From assembly GCF_900091515.1 (NCBI RefSeq), contig NZ_LT607410.1:1736001-1800000 (forward strand): 64,000 bases of DNA, read 5' to 3'. Both the position numbers and the translations under genes were made by a program. The notes below the pieces were generated by a model, which was given only the letters and a program-made list of their open reading frames with translations, was not told the origin of the DNA and made no database searches. This document shows positions 51,801-59,352 of this stretch, piece by piece. Origin of the DNA: Micromonospora purpureochromogenes (GTDB lineage Bacteria; Actinomycetota; Actinomycetes; Mycobacteriales; Micromonosporaceae). Position 1 is the stretch's first letter. Each line of letters opens with the position of its first letter.

Positions 51801-52351
51801 GCGGGCACGTCGGCACCTTCCACGCCGACCGGGTGGACGGCGTGCCGTACGTGATCAACGGCAACTCGGGCAAGAACCCGTCGACGCCGCCGCAGCTCGG
51901 CGGCTTCACCGGCTGGACCGAGTTCGGCGTGGACCCGGTGACCCCGGCCGAGGCCGACCGGGCCCGCCGGGACCCGCTGGTCGAGGGGCCGCGCTGGGTC
52001 GCCGCGGAGTTCCACGCCCACACCGACCGGCTCGCGGTGAGCGCGCCGGCCGCCGTGGCGGTCGGGACGCCGGCCACGGTGACCGCGACGCTGACCCAGC
52101 CGGGCGGCCGTGCCGTCCCCGTGGCGGCGCCGGTCAGCGCCGACTGGTCCGCCTCGCCGAACGTCCACGTCGGAGACGCCGGTGGGGTGCGGCCCTGGCA
52201 CGTGGCCCGCTTCGACCCGACCACCGGGCAGCTGACCGCGCTGCGGGCCGGCGCGCAGGTGCTGCTCGCGGTGACCGTGAACGGCGTTCGGGCCGAGGCG
52301 ACGGTCGCGCTGACGGCGGCGGAGACACCTGGGGAGGCACCCGCCGCCTGA
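48899..52351 (+). CDS. secreted phosphodiester glycosidase-like (NAGPA) and metallophosphoesterase fusion
   Basis: This is a 1150-residue exported protein. Residues 1-31 are a signal peptide (ASA-A). The first half (about 95-415) matches the NAGPA/DUF2233 phosphodiester-glycosidase fold, with AAVNGDFFDINNSGAAQGVGIRDG, FNNMVQANGVGLFTPLWG and ALNLDGGGSSTLL. Ig-like and jelly-roll-like segments follow (about 470-760). A calcineurin-type metallophosphoesterase (about 780-995) shows FAVMSDAQF, LVINGDFVDT, YVPGNHE, VVLHHHPP and FVGGHVGTFH. A final Ig-like domain closes it. It probably acts on a phosphodiester-linked glycopolymer outside the cell, such as a teichoic-acid-like polymer; substrate inferred. 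The ATG has no clear ribosome site. Confidence 0.85.
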   Translation: MRTRSRTARLPGVLLLTPLLALAGAVPASAAPPAAGTAAEDAPRASSYPAAAVALAPAGLAPADGVETARTTRPVAPGLDLTSFDRYDAAGWLRADALTADLSGGVRVDYVNSGEVARAEPLRGAVDRSRAVAAVNGDFFDINNSGAAQGVGIRDGELIQSPVAGHHNAAAITGDGLGRVVQVHFDGTATLPSGPVTLTQFNNMVQANGVGLFTPLWGSYPRRRAVEGAARVTEVAVRDGRVATIGAVAGEGPIPAGTTVLLGRDAGADALAALRPGDPIDLIWKPKPSEGGDLRAAVGGGNVLVRDGAVQNISDPTLAPRTAVGFSADGRRMILLTVDGRQVDSRGVTQTEMGEMMAGLGAYHALNLDGGGSSTLLAREPGAAAVQVENSPSDGTERAVPNGLAVYAPEGSGRLTGYWLETASDPTAAPGVAPVRGGRPDRVFPGLTRRLTAAGYDETYGPAEGAPTWRANPAAQGTVADGVFRAGAPGRSTVTAWHGDARGTLDLTVLGPLARVDSTVDRVGLNRAGDSGLFGVVGFDAEGNTAPVEPADLTLEYDRTLLAVTPTADGNLSVKALGDSGSALVTVHVGRQATVLPVTVGLTDVPVAGFDDAASWRFSQARASGAVAPAPGHTGTGLRMTYDFSQSTGTRAAYADPPAWIAVPGQPQAFGMWIHGNGTGEWPSLHLHDAQDTQHVLRGPLVTWKGWKYVEFGVPAGVQYPVRVRRFYVAETNPAAQYTSEVVIDDLVAKVPPTLDAPAEPPRTDRVVLRDGTVDGAPWRFAVMSDAQFVAADPDSDLVAQARRTLREVKAAKPDFLVINGDFVDTAYPADFALAKRLLDEELGGELPWYYVPGNHEIMGAPIDNFRAVFGDTQRVFDHAGTRFVTLNSATGSLRGGGFDQVRMLREALDSAAADPAVGSVVVLHHHPPRDPSPAKASQLGDRKEAALLEQWLADFQHRTGKGALFVGGHVGTFHADRVDGVPYVINGNSGKNPSTPPQLGGFTGWTEFGVDPVTPAEADRARRDPLVEGPRWVAAEFHAHTDRLAVSAPAAVAVGTPATVTATLTQPGGRAVPVAAPVSADWSASPNVHVGDAGGVRPWHVARFDPTTGQLTALRAGAQVLLAVTVNGVRAEATVALTAAETPGEAPAA

Positions 52352-52502
52352 CCGGCCCGGCACCCGCCGGGCATTCCGCCCGCCGGTCGGCCGCCTGCGG
52401 CGAGGGGCCGACCGGCGGCGCGCTCCGGCCCGGTCGTCGGTCTCCTCGGCGAGGGCCGACCGGCGGCGTGTCTCGGCCTGGTCGAGGACGATCCCTCCAC
52501 CT

Positions 52503-52585
52503 GCTTTGCTCTGCTGCCTTCGGAGCAACACCGACCGTCCGGACACCGGACGCCGGGTGTTGCCCCGGCGGCAGCAGAGCAAAGC
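52503..52585. repeat. nested palindrome with 16-bp outer arms
   Basis: Outer arms GCTTTGCTCTGCTGCC (52503-52518) and its complement (52570-52585), middle arms CAACACC/GGTGTTG, and a GTCCGG-ACA-CCGGAC centre stack into a branched fold about 83 nt long. It lies between the fusion gene and the Pnkp-like gene, which converge. A terminator or mobile-repeat role is likely. The rest of 52352-52626 shows only GC-rich sequence. Confidence 0.8.
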
Positions 52586-52626
52586 GTGCGAGCTGGGCGT
52601 TGCCGGGGGCCGCGGTCGCCGAGCGC

Positions 52627-53532
52627 TCAGAAGTCGCCCTCGGCGACCTGGAAGACGGTCAGCCCGAGCGACCGCCACATCCGCACCACCTGCTGCCGGT
52701 CGTCGAAGACCCCGGCCACCCGGTAGCGGTCGCGCACCTCACGCTCGTAGATTTCCTGCTTCACCACGGCGTCCTTGCGGGAGTCGCCCACCGTACGCAG
52801 GTGCAGACCGAGGTACGGCACCCGCACGTGCCGGTCCAGCCAGGCCACCGTGGCGGCGCGGGCGGTGGCGTCGCGTCCGGAGCAGAAGATCACCCCGTAC
52901 CCGGCGGCGTGCATCGCCCGGACCGCCGCGATCACCGCCTCGTTGGGCTCGTCCTCGCCCACCCGGGTCATGTCGTACGGGCTGCGGGAGACGTTCAGCG
53001 CGACCGTGCCGTCGATGTCCACCAGCACGATCTCCGGCGGGCCGGCCGGGGTCGCGTCGACCGTGCCGGCCCGGCCGGTGCGGGCCGTCGGCACCGGCAG
53101 CGGCAGCGCCCGGTTGGCCAGGTAGCGCTCGTGCAGGCGACGGATGGCCGGCTCGCCGACCCGGTCCGCCTCCGCCCGCGCGGCGTCGCGGCGCAGGCAC
53201 TCGTCCAGCGGTACGTCGGTGAAGTCGTGCACCTCGAAGTCCGCGTCGTACCGGGCGGCCAGGTCGGCCCAGTCCCGCAGGGTGCGCGAGCGCAGGTTGG
53301 TGTCGTCCACGCAGACGCTGACCCCGGCCCGCAGCAGCGCCTCCACCTGGGCCCGCTGGGCGAGCGTCACCTGGTACTCGGCCCGCTGAGTGAACAGCCG
53401 CTCACCGTGCAGCATCCGGCGCAGGTCGTCCCGGTTCACCCGGGCCACGGCCGGTTGCAGGGTACGGGCGAAACTGGTCTTGCCGGAGGCGGGCAGCCCG
53501 CGGGTGGCGATCAGTCGGGGCATCCTGCCCAT
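52627..53532 (-). CDS. T4-Pnkp-like polynucleotide kinase-phosphatase
   Basis: This 301-residue protein has two parts. The N-terminal P-loop kinase (about 5-150) has Walker A GLPASGKT (Lys18), [13 protein letters not shown] and [13 protein letters not shown]. The C-terminal HAD phosphatase (about 165-301) has [12 protein letters not shown] (Asp172, Asp174), [10 protein letters not shown], and [18 protein letters not shown]. The same order is found in T4 polynucleotide kinase, which heals broken RNA ends (5'-OH to 5'-P, 3'-P or cyclic P to 3'-OH). No RNA ligase is adjacent. ATG 53532 has GGAG upstream; ATG 53523 is an alternative. Confidence 0.87.
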   Translation of the reverse strand: MGRMPRLIATRGLPASGKTSFARTLQPAVARVNRDDLRRMLHGERLFTQRAEYQVTLAQRAQVEALLRAGVSVCVDDTNLRSRTLRDWADLAARYDADFEVHDFTDVPLDECLRRDAARAEADRVGEPAIRRLHERYLANRALPLPVPTARTGRAGTVDATPAGPPEIVLVDIDGTVALNVSRSPYDMTRVGEDEPNEAVIAAVRAMHAAGYGVIFCSGRDATARAATVAWLDRHVRVPYLGLHLRTVGDSRKDAVVKQEIYEREVRDRYRVAGVFDDRQQVVRMWRSLGLTVFQVAEGDF

Positions 53533-53797
53533 CCCACTCCGGTCAGGGACGAATCGGGCACGGTCCCACCGTACGCCGGGGGCGGGAATGCTGGTCCCCG
53601 GTGGCGGGAATGCGAGCAGGGAGGCGGGCGTTACCACTGCCGGACCGATCGTGCGGCCCGCCTGCCGGGTCGGCTCACGCCCATGGCACACTGGTCAATC
53701 GGCCACCGGTTCCGGTTCACGCCCGAGTCCGTCGCGCACCAGGCGACGGGGAGATCAGCGGCGACCCGGCGACCACCGACGAAAGGACCGAGGCGAC

Positions 53798-54022
53798 ATG
53801 AAGCCCAACATCCACCCGGAGTACGTGACCACCGAGGTCTCCTGCTCCTGCGGTAACACCTTCTCGACCCGCAGCACCGCCAAGGGCGGCTCGATCCACG
53901 TCGAGACCTGCAGCGCCTGCCACCCGTTCTACACCGGTAAGCAGCGCGTTCTCGACACCGCCGGCCGGGTCGCCAAGTTCCAGCAGAAGTACGCCAAGGT
54001 TCAGGCGAAGAAGGCCAAGTAG
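53798..54022 (+). CDS. rpmE: 50S ribosomal protein L31
   Basis: This 74-residue ribosomal protein of the zinc-binding (C+) type has CSCGNTF and [28 protein letters not shown], with the Cys positions that bind zinc. The long C-terminal Lys-rich tail is normal in actinobacteria. The ATG has GAAAGGA/GAGG upstream. It is followed by prfA on the same strand with an intervening hairpin. Confidence 0.97.
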   Translation: MKPNIHPEYVTTEVSCSCGNTFSTRSTAKGGSIHVETCSACHPFYTGKQRVLDTAGRVAKFQQKYAKVQAKKAK

Positions 54023-54034
54023 CTCCACCGACGA

Positions 54035-54068
54035 CGCCCGCGTCCGGCTTCGGCCGGGCGCGGGCGTT
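54035..54068 (+). terminator. hairpin between rpmE and prfA
   Basis: ACGCCCGCG with CCGGC pairs with GGCCGG and CGCGGGCGT around a TTC loop, 12 bases after the rpmE stop. It probably lowers read-through from the ribosomal gene into prfA. Confidence 0.7.
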
Positions 54069-54122
54069 CGTCCGTTCCGCCCCCGGTTACGCCCGTCCGT
54101 CCGTCGAAGGAGCATCCCCCGC

Positions 54123-55211
54123 ATGAGCAGCGAGCGCCTGGCTTCCCTCCTCGACGAGTACGCCGAGCTGGAGAAGCGGCTGGCCGACCCGGCCATCCAC
54201 GCCGACCAGGGCACCGCCCGCCGGGTGGGTCGCCGGTACGCCGAGCTGGTTCCGCTGCACAAGGCCGCCGGTGAGCTGGAGCAGGCCCGCGCCGACCTGG
54301 CCGCGGCCCGGGAGCTGGCCGCCGAGGACCCGTCCTTCGCCGCGGAGGCGGAGTCGATCGCGGCGAGCCTGCCGGCACTGGAGGAGCGCCTGGCCGAGCT
54401 GCTGATCCCGCGTGACCCGCACGACGCCAAGGACGTGATCATCGAGATCAAGGCCGGCGAGGGTGGCGAGGAGTCCGCGCTCTTCGCGGGCGACCTGCTG
54501 CGGATGTACACCCGGTACGCTGAGCGGCACGGCTGGCTCACCGAGGTGATCGACGCGCAGGACTCCGACCTGGGCGGGGTCAAGGACGTCTCGCTGGCGA
54601 TCAAGACCAAGGGCGTCCCGGAGGGCGGCAACGGCGTCTGGTCGCGGCTGAAGTGGGAGGGCGGCGTGCACCGGGTGCAGCGCGTGCCGGTCACCGAGTC
54701 GCAGGGGCGTATCCACACCAGCGCCGCCGGGGTGCTGGTGCTGCCCGAGGCGGAGGACGTCGACGTCACCATCGACCCCAACGAGCTGCGGATCGACGTG
54801 TTCCGCTCGTCCGGGCCGGGCGGCCAGTCGGTGAACACCACCGACTCGGCGGTCCGGATCACCCACCTGCCGACCGGCGTGGTGGTCTCCTGCCAGAACG
54901 AGAAGTCCCAGCTGCAGAACCGGGAGCAGGCGATGCGCATCCTGCGGGCCCGGCTGCTCGCGGTCGCCCAGGAGCAGGCCAACGCGGCCGCCTCGGACGC
55001 CCGCAAGGCGCAGGTGCGCACGGTGGATCGCTCGGAGCGGATCCGCACCTACAACTTCCCGCAGAACCGGATCACCGACCACCGGATCGGCTACACGGCG
55101 TACAACCTCGACCTGGCGCTCGCCGGCGACCTGGACGGCGTCCTGGACGCCCTCACCGAGGCCGACCGCGCCGCCCGCCTCTCCGGCGACACCGAACTGA
55201 CCCGCCGCTGA
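54123..55211 (+). CDS. prfA: peptide chain release factor 1
   Basis: This 362-residue class I release factor reads UAA and UAG. The catalytic GGQ motif is at residues 233-235 ([17 protein letters not shown]). The stop-codon recognition segment lies in the [19 protein letters not shown] region, with PVT equivalent to PAT/PXT. The N-terminal helical domain is normal. The ATG follows AAGGAG. prmC, whose product methylates the GGQ Gln, lies 1.8 kb downstream, separated by a convergent GGDEF gene. Confidence 0.97.
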   Translation: MSSERLASLLDEYAELEKRLADPAIHADQGTARRVGRRYAELVPLHKAAGELEQARADLAAARELAAEDPSFAAEAESIAASLPALEERLAELLIPRDPHDAKDVIIEIKAGEGGEESALFAGDLLRMYTRYAERHGWLTEVIDAQDSDLGGVKDVSLAIKTKGVPEGGNGVWSRLKWEGGVHRVQRVPVTESQGRIHTSAAGVLVLPEAEDVDVTIDPNELRIDVFRSSGPGGQSVNTTDSAVRITHLPTGVVVSCQNEKSQLQNREQAMRILRARLLAVAQEQANAAASDARKAQVRTVDRSERIRTYNFPQNRITDHRIGYTAYNLDLALAGDLDGVLDALTEADRAARLSGDTELTRR

Positions 55212-55255
55212 CCCACCTCCCCCCACCTCCCCCCGCCCGCCCCACCCACCACGCA

Positions 55256-55309
55256 CTTTCAGAGAAAGCGTGGCTATTCCGCGCCGAATAGCCACGCTTT
55301 CTCTGAAAG
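55256..55309. repeat. 54-bp double-arm palindrome, copy B
   Basis: Arms at 55256-55279 and 55286-55309 are perfect 24-bp complements around a 6-nt centre. The layout CTTTC-AGA-GAAAG-C-GTGGC and its mirror equals that of copy A at 9322. It sits between convergent prfA and GGDEF genes. A C-rich tract precedes it and a G-rich tract follows. Confidence 0.85.
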
Positions 55310-55329
55310 AGGCCTCAAGCGCGGCGCGC

Positions 55330-55369
55330 GGGCGGGGCGGGGCGGGGCGGGGCGGGGGGGCGGGGAGGG
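55330..55369 (+). repeat. GGGGC tandem tract
   Basis: About five GGGGC units followed by G7-C-G4-A-G3 lie just before the GGDEF stop. The plus strand could form a G-quadruplex. Read on the minus-strand transcript it is C-rich. Confidence 0.75.
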
Positions 55370-55374
55370 ACGGG

Positions 55375-56925
55375 TCAGGAGGCTCGGGGGCGGGTTTTGG
55401 CGCGGAGCATCTCGCGGTCGGCGATCTCGAAGGCGGTGCCGAGCGCGTCGCGCAGGGCGCCGTTGGCGCCGTCGACCTCGGCGAAGCCGATGCTCACTCC
55501 GACCGGGGTGCCGGGCACGAGGGACTCCCAGTCCTCGGTGCGCACCGCCGCGTGGATCCGCCGGGCCACCTCGGCCGCCTCGGTCATCCCGGCCCCGGAG
55601 AGCACCACCACGAACTCGTCCCCGCCGTAGCGGGCCACGAAGTCGCCCCGCCGCATCACCCGGTTGATCACCCCGGCGATGCGTTGCAGGACCAGGTCCC
55701 CGGAGTGGTGCCCGTGGGTGGTGTTGACCGCCTTGAACCCGTCCAGGTCGCAGACGCCGATCACCACCCGCTCGCCCCCGGAGGTCACCGAGGCGATGTA
55801 GCGCTCCAACCGGCGCCGGTTCGGCAGGCCGGTGAGCGGGTCGGTCAGCGCCTCGCCCTCGTACCGGGCGGCCTCGCGGCGCATCTCCTCGTGGTCGATC
55901 CGGGCGGCGATGCCGTCGATGTACACGTCGCGCAGCCGGTCGTTGCGCTGGGCGGCCAGCCGGAACGCCATCCGGTCGGCCCGGTGCGCCGCCACGTGGT
56001 CGCCGGCTCGGGCGTACGCGATGCTGCGCAGCCGGGACGGCTCGGCCGCGCCGAGCGTCTCGTTGGAGACCAGCGCCGTGTCCAGCCGGGTGATCGCCTC
56101 GATCGGCCGACCGTCGGCGACGGCCAGGCAGACCTGCCCGAGCTGCCGCATGTCGCGGGCGCGGGCGCTGTCGCCGCCGTGGGCGAGCAGCCGCACCGGG
56201 TCGGTCTTGGTGCCGGTCTCCAGCGGGTCGCCGAGGGCGGCCCGGCGCGCCGCCGCGTAGCCGTACGCGGCCAGGCTGCTGGGGCGGATCCGCTCGCTCC
56301 GGCCGTTGCGGACGAACCGGTTCAGGTCGATGGCGATGTCCCGGAGCACCCGCAGGCAGCCGTCGCTGTCGCCGTTGTGGTCCAGGGCGACCGCGTTGCG
56401 CAGCCGGATCCCCGGCGCGGCGAAGACCTCCTCGGGGAGCCCGGCGGCCAGCCCGTGCTGCCGGGCCCGCTCGATCGCGCCGAGGGCGTAGCCGTGGAAG
56501 CTGAGGTACGAGTAGGCCATCGCCAGGTCGTGCCAGCCCCAGGCGGTGTCCCGGTCCCGCTCCTCGGCCGCGCCGAGCGCCCGGGCGGCGCGCACCAGGT
56601 GGGTGACGCACCGGTCCAGCGCGCCCTGGTGGTGCGCGGCGAGCGCGGCCAGCGCGTTGAGGTGCCCGTGCAGGTACGGCTCGGGCAGATCGCGGACGGC
56701 GGTGGACGCCTCCTCGATGGCCCCGGTGAACTCCGCCGTCCGACCGAGATTGATCAGCGCGCAGAGGCGCTGCACCAGCGCGTCGGCGCGGGTGTGCGGG
56801 TCGGTGGTGCTGGCCAGCACCCCTTCGAGCAGGGCGCACGCCTCGGCGGATCGGCTCGCCTCCTGCAGGGTCCGGGCACGGCGGAGGGCGTCAACCTGGT
56901 CATCGACCCGGTCGAGCCACCCCAC
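55375..56925 (-). CDS. diguanylate cyclase (GGDEF) with N-terminal TPR-like region
   Basis: This 516-residue cytoplasmic protein makes cyclic di-GMP. The N-terminal about 340 residues are helical with TPR-like repeats (AEACALLEGVLASTTDPHTRADALVQRLCALINLG; HLNALAALAAHHQGALDRCVTHLVRAARALG), probably a sensor. The GGDEF domain starts at DPLTGLPNRRRLERYIA; the active site GGDEF is at 434-438 (RYGGDEFVVVLSGAGM), with no clear RxxD inhibitory site before it. GTG 56925 has AGGAGG 7 bases upstream. There are no membrane helices. Confidence 0.93.
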   Translation of the reverse strand: MGWLDRVDDQVDALRRARTLQEASRSAEACALLEGVLASTTDPHTRADALVQRLCALINLGRTAEFTGAIEEASTAVRDLPEPYLHGHLNALAALAAHHQGALDRCVTHLVRAARALGAAEERDRDTAWGWHDLAMAYSYLSFHGYALGAIERARQHGLAAGLPEEVFAAPGIRLRNAVALDHNGDSDGCLRVLRDIAIDLNRFVRNGRSERIRPSSLAAYGYAAARRAALGDPLETGTKTDPVRLLAHGGDSARARDMRQLGQVCLAVADGRPIEAITRLDTALVSNETLGAAEPSRLRSIAYARAGDHVAAHRADRMAFRLAAQRNDRLRDVYIDGIAARIDHEEMRREAARYEGEALTDPLTGLPNRRRLERYIASVTSGGERVVIGVCDLDGFKAVNTTHGHHSGDLVLQRIAGVINRVMRRGDFVARYGGDEFVVVLSGAGMTEAAEVARRIHAAVRTEDWESLVPGTPVGVSIGFAEVDGANGALRDALGTAFEIADREMLRAKTRPRAS

Positions 56926-56999
56926 CTGCGAACCTCCTGTCGGTGTGCGTCCGGCCGCACCCGCTCGTGACGTGGCCCGCGACGCTTCATGATTATGTC

Positions 57000-57947
57000 G
57001 TGACCTTCCTTCCGCGCCACCCCTCCGAAGGGACAGAACGTGAGCGACCCTCGCTCGCTGTGGCCCGCGCCACTCGTGCCCTGATCGCCGCCGGGGTGGA
57101 GTCGGCCCACGCCGAGGCGGAACTGCTCGCCGCCTACGTGCTGGACACCCCCCGCGGCCGGCTGGCCCTGGCGGACGGCTTCACCGCCGCCCAGCGGGAG
57201 CGGTTCGAGGCGCTGGTCGCCCGCCGGGCCGACCGGGAGCCGTTGCAGCACCTGACCGGCCGGGCTGCGTTCCGGCACCTGGAGCTGGCGGTCGGGCCGG
57301 GGGTCTTCGTGCCCCGGCCGGAGACCGAGCTGCTCGCCGGCTGGGGGATCGAGGTGGCCCGGACCCGGCCGGCGCCGCTGGTGGTGGACCTGTGCAGCGG
57401 CTCCGGCGCGATCGCGCTCGCGGTCGCCCAGGAGGTGCCGGCCGCCCGGGTGGTGGCGGTGGAGCGGTCGCCCGCCGCGCTGGAGTGGCTGCGGCGCAAC
57501 GCCGCCGAGCGGGCCGCCGCCGGGGACCGGCCGATCGAGGTGGTCGCCGCCGACGTCACCGACCCGGAGCTGCTGGCCGCGCTGGTCGGCGAGGTGGACG
57601 TGCTGCTCTGCAACCCGCCGTACGTGCCCCGGGCGGTGGCCGTACCGCCGGAGGTGGCCGGGCACGACCCGGACGAGGCGGTCTTCGGCGGGACGGACGG
57701 GTTGAGCGTGATCCGGCCGGTGCTGGCCCGCGCCGGGGACCTGCTGCGCCCCGGCGGCGGGCTGGGCGTGGAGCACGACGACACGCACGGGGCGGCGGTG
57801 CCGGCGCTGCTCGCCGCCGACGGCCGGTACGTCGACGTGGCGGAGCATCGGGACCTGGCGGGCCGGTCCCGCTTCGCCACCGCGTCCCGGCGGGCGGACG
57901 GCCCGCACGCCGGTGTGGCCCCGGCGTGGCAGACTGGCTCCTCGTGA
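57000..57947 (+). CDS. prmC: release factor glutamine-N5 methyltransferase
   Basis: This 315-residue enzyme methylates the Gln of the GGQ motif in release factors. The N-terminal helical domain (LAVARATRALIAAGVESAHAEAELLAAYVL) is followed by LTGRAAFRHLELAVGPGVFVPRPETELL, SAM motif I VVDLCSGSGAIALAVA and the catalytic NPPYVP. The C-terminus is longer than usual by about 25 residues. The start is uncertain: GTG 57000 is used, and no ribosome site is seen. The stop overlaps the next start. Confidence 0.93.
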   Translation: MTFLPRHPSEGTERERPSLAVARATRALIAAGVESAHAEAELLAAYVLDTPRGRLALADGFTAAQRERFEALVARRADREPLQHLTGRAAFRHLELAVGPGVFVPRPETELLAGWGIEVARTRPAPLVVDLCSGSGAIALAVAQEVPAARVVAVERSPAALEWLRRNAAERAAAGDRPIEVVAADVTDPELLAALVGEVDVLLCNPPYVPRAVAVPPEVAGHDPDEAVFGGTDGLSVIRPVLARAGDLLRPGGGLGVEHDDTHGAAVPALLAADGRYVDVAEHRDLAGRSRFATASRRADGPHAGVAPAWQTGSS

Positions 57948-58591
57948 TGCTCTACGACTGTCGGTCGCCCGCCGACCGGGACCGCGGCATCGCCGCTGCC
58001 ATCGAGGCGGTCAAGAACGGCGAGCTGGTCGTCCTGCCGACCGACACGGTCTACGGGATCGGCGCGGACGCCTTCACCCCGTACGCGGTCAAGGCCCTGG
58101 CGGACGCCAAGGGCGGCAGCCGCCAGGCGCCGCCGGTGCTGATCGGCTCCCGGCACACGCTGGACGGCCTGGTCTTCTCGCTGCCGCGCGCCGCGCGCGA
58201 CCTGGTCGAGGCGTTCTGGCCCGGTGCGCTGACCATCGTGGTGGAGCACTCGCCGACCCTGGCCTGGGACCTCGGCGACGCCACCGGCACGGTGGCGGTC
58301 CGGATGCCGCTGCACCCGGTGGCGCTGGAGGTGCTGCGGGAGACCGGCCCGATGGCGGTGGCGTCGGCGAACAAGGCGGGCCGGGCGGCCGCGCTGACCG
58401 CCGAGGAGGCCCGCGACCAGCTCGGCTACTCGGTGCGCGCCTACCTGGAGGCCGGGCCCTGCCCGGATCCGGTGCCGAGCACGATCGTCGACCTGACCGG
58501 CGAGGTGCCGCGGGTGCTCCGGCTGGGCGCGATCGGGCTGGACAAGCTCCGCGACGTGGCGCCGGACATCCTCGACGAGCGGGGGGCCTGA
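57947..58591 (+). CDS. tsaC: L-threonylcarbamoyladenylate synthase (TsaC/YrdC family)
   Basis: This 214-residue protein makes threonylcarbamoyl-AMP for the t6A modification of tRNAs decoding ANN codons. The YrdC signature is present: GELVVLPTDTVYGIGADAFTPYAVKAL, KGGSRQAPPVLIGS, AFWPGALTIVVE and PMAVASANKAG. It lacks the extra C-terminal domain of Sua5 proteins. Its ATG overlaps the prmC stop by 1 bp (GTG 57944 is an alternative), and it ends directly before the phosphatase gene, so the three are one operon, a common actinobacterial arrangement. Confidence 0.95.
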   Translation: MLYDCRSPADRDRGIAAAIEAVKNGELVVLPTDTVYGIGADAFTPYAVKALADAKGGSRQAPPVLIGSRHTLDGLVFSLPRAARDLVEAFWPGALTIVVEHSPTLAWDLGDATGTVAVRMPLHPVALEVLRETGPMAVASANKAGRAAALTAEEARDQLGYSVRAYLEAGPCPDPVPSTIVDLTGEVPRVLRLGAIGLDKLRDVAPDILDERGA

Positions 58592-59203
58592 GTGCCGCCG
58601 TTCACCGTCCTGCACGTGTGCATGGGCAACATCTGCCGCTCGCCGATGGCGGAGCGGCTGCTGGTGCTCGCGGTCCGGGAGCGGCTGGGCCGGCTCGGCG
58701 TCGACCCGACCCGCTCCGACGAGCTGCTGCACAGCCACAGCGCCGGCACCGGCGGCTGGCACGCCGGCGAGGAGATGAACCCGCCGGCGGCCCGGCAGGT
58801 GCTCTCGCGCGGCGGTGACGTGGACGGCTTCGCCGCCCGCAAGCTGCGCTCCGATCTGATCGACGCGGCCGACCTGGTCCTCACCGCCACGGCCGACCAG
58901 CAGGAGTACGTGGTGGCGCTGCGTCCCGACGCCGCGGCCCGCACCTTCGTGCTCGGCGAGTTCGGCCGGTTGCTCGGGCTGGTGGACGCCGCCGCCCTGC
59001 CACCGGCGGAGGCCACCGGCGAGGCGGTGTACGCCCGGGGTGTGGCCCTGGTGGCGGCCGCCGACGCGGCCCGGCAGGGCGCGTCCGCGCTGCACTCCGA
59101 CGACCTGGACGACCCCTGGGGCCGGGGCGACCAGTGCTTCAGCCGGGTGGCCGACGAGATCGAGGAGACCGTGCACCCGCTCACCGCGGCGCTGCTGCCC
59201 TGA
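58592..59203 (+). CDS. low-molecular-weight protein-tyrosine phosphatase family protein
   Basis: This 203-residue protein opens with the phosphatase P-loop HVCMGNICRSPMAERLL; nucleophile Cys10 and Arg16 form C-x5-R. A later DDLDDPWGRG carries the general-acid Asp of the DPW/DPY motif. At 203 residues it is longer than the usual 150, with an insertion around ARTFVLGEFGRLLGLVDAAALPP. Family members also include arsenate reductases, but those have extra Cys residues not seen here. The GTG begins right after the tsaC stop. A hairpin follows. Confidence 0.9.
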   Translation: MPPFTVLHVCMGNICRSPMAERLLVLAVRERLGRLGVDPTRSDELLHSHSAGTGGWHAGEEMNPPAARQVLSRGGDVDGFAARKLRSDLIDAADLVLTATADQQEYVVALRPDAAARTFVLGEFGRLLGLVDAAALPPAEATGEAVYARGVALVAAADAARQGASALHSDDLDDPWGRGDQCFSRVADEIEETVHPLTAALLP

Positions 59204-59206
59204 CCC

Positions 59207-59227
59207 CCCGCCCGGGTGAACCGGGCG
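59207..59227 (+). terminator. hairpin after the phosphatase gene
   Basis: An 8-bp stem, CCGCCCGG / CCGGGCGG, with a 5-nt loop starts 4 bases after the stop and probably ends the prmC-tsaC-phosphatase unit. Confidence 0.65.
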
Positions 59228-59352
59228 GCGTGTCCGGTGCTCCGCGCCGCGTCCCGCTCGCGAGTTTCCTCCGGGTTTCGCGAAATATGAGGGCGGAAGG
59301 GGCATAGCGGGTCATTCTGAACGGGTCCTGACGGCTCCTGCGGGGAGTACTG

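Noticed and set aside
48862..53856. A 1664-codon open frame on the plus strand covering the fusion gene and the Pnkp-like gene
   Set aside because: It has extremely Arg/Gly/Pro/Ala-biased composition and no domains, and overlaps well-supported genes in another frame. It results from high G+C removing stop codons.
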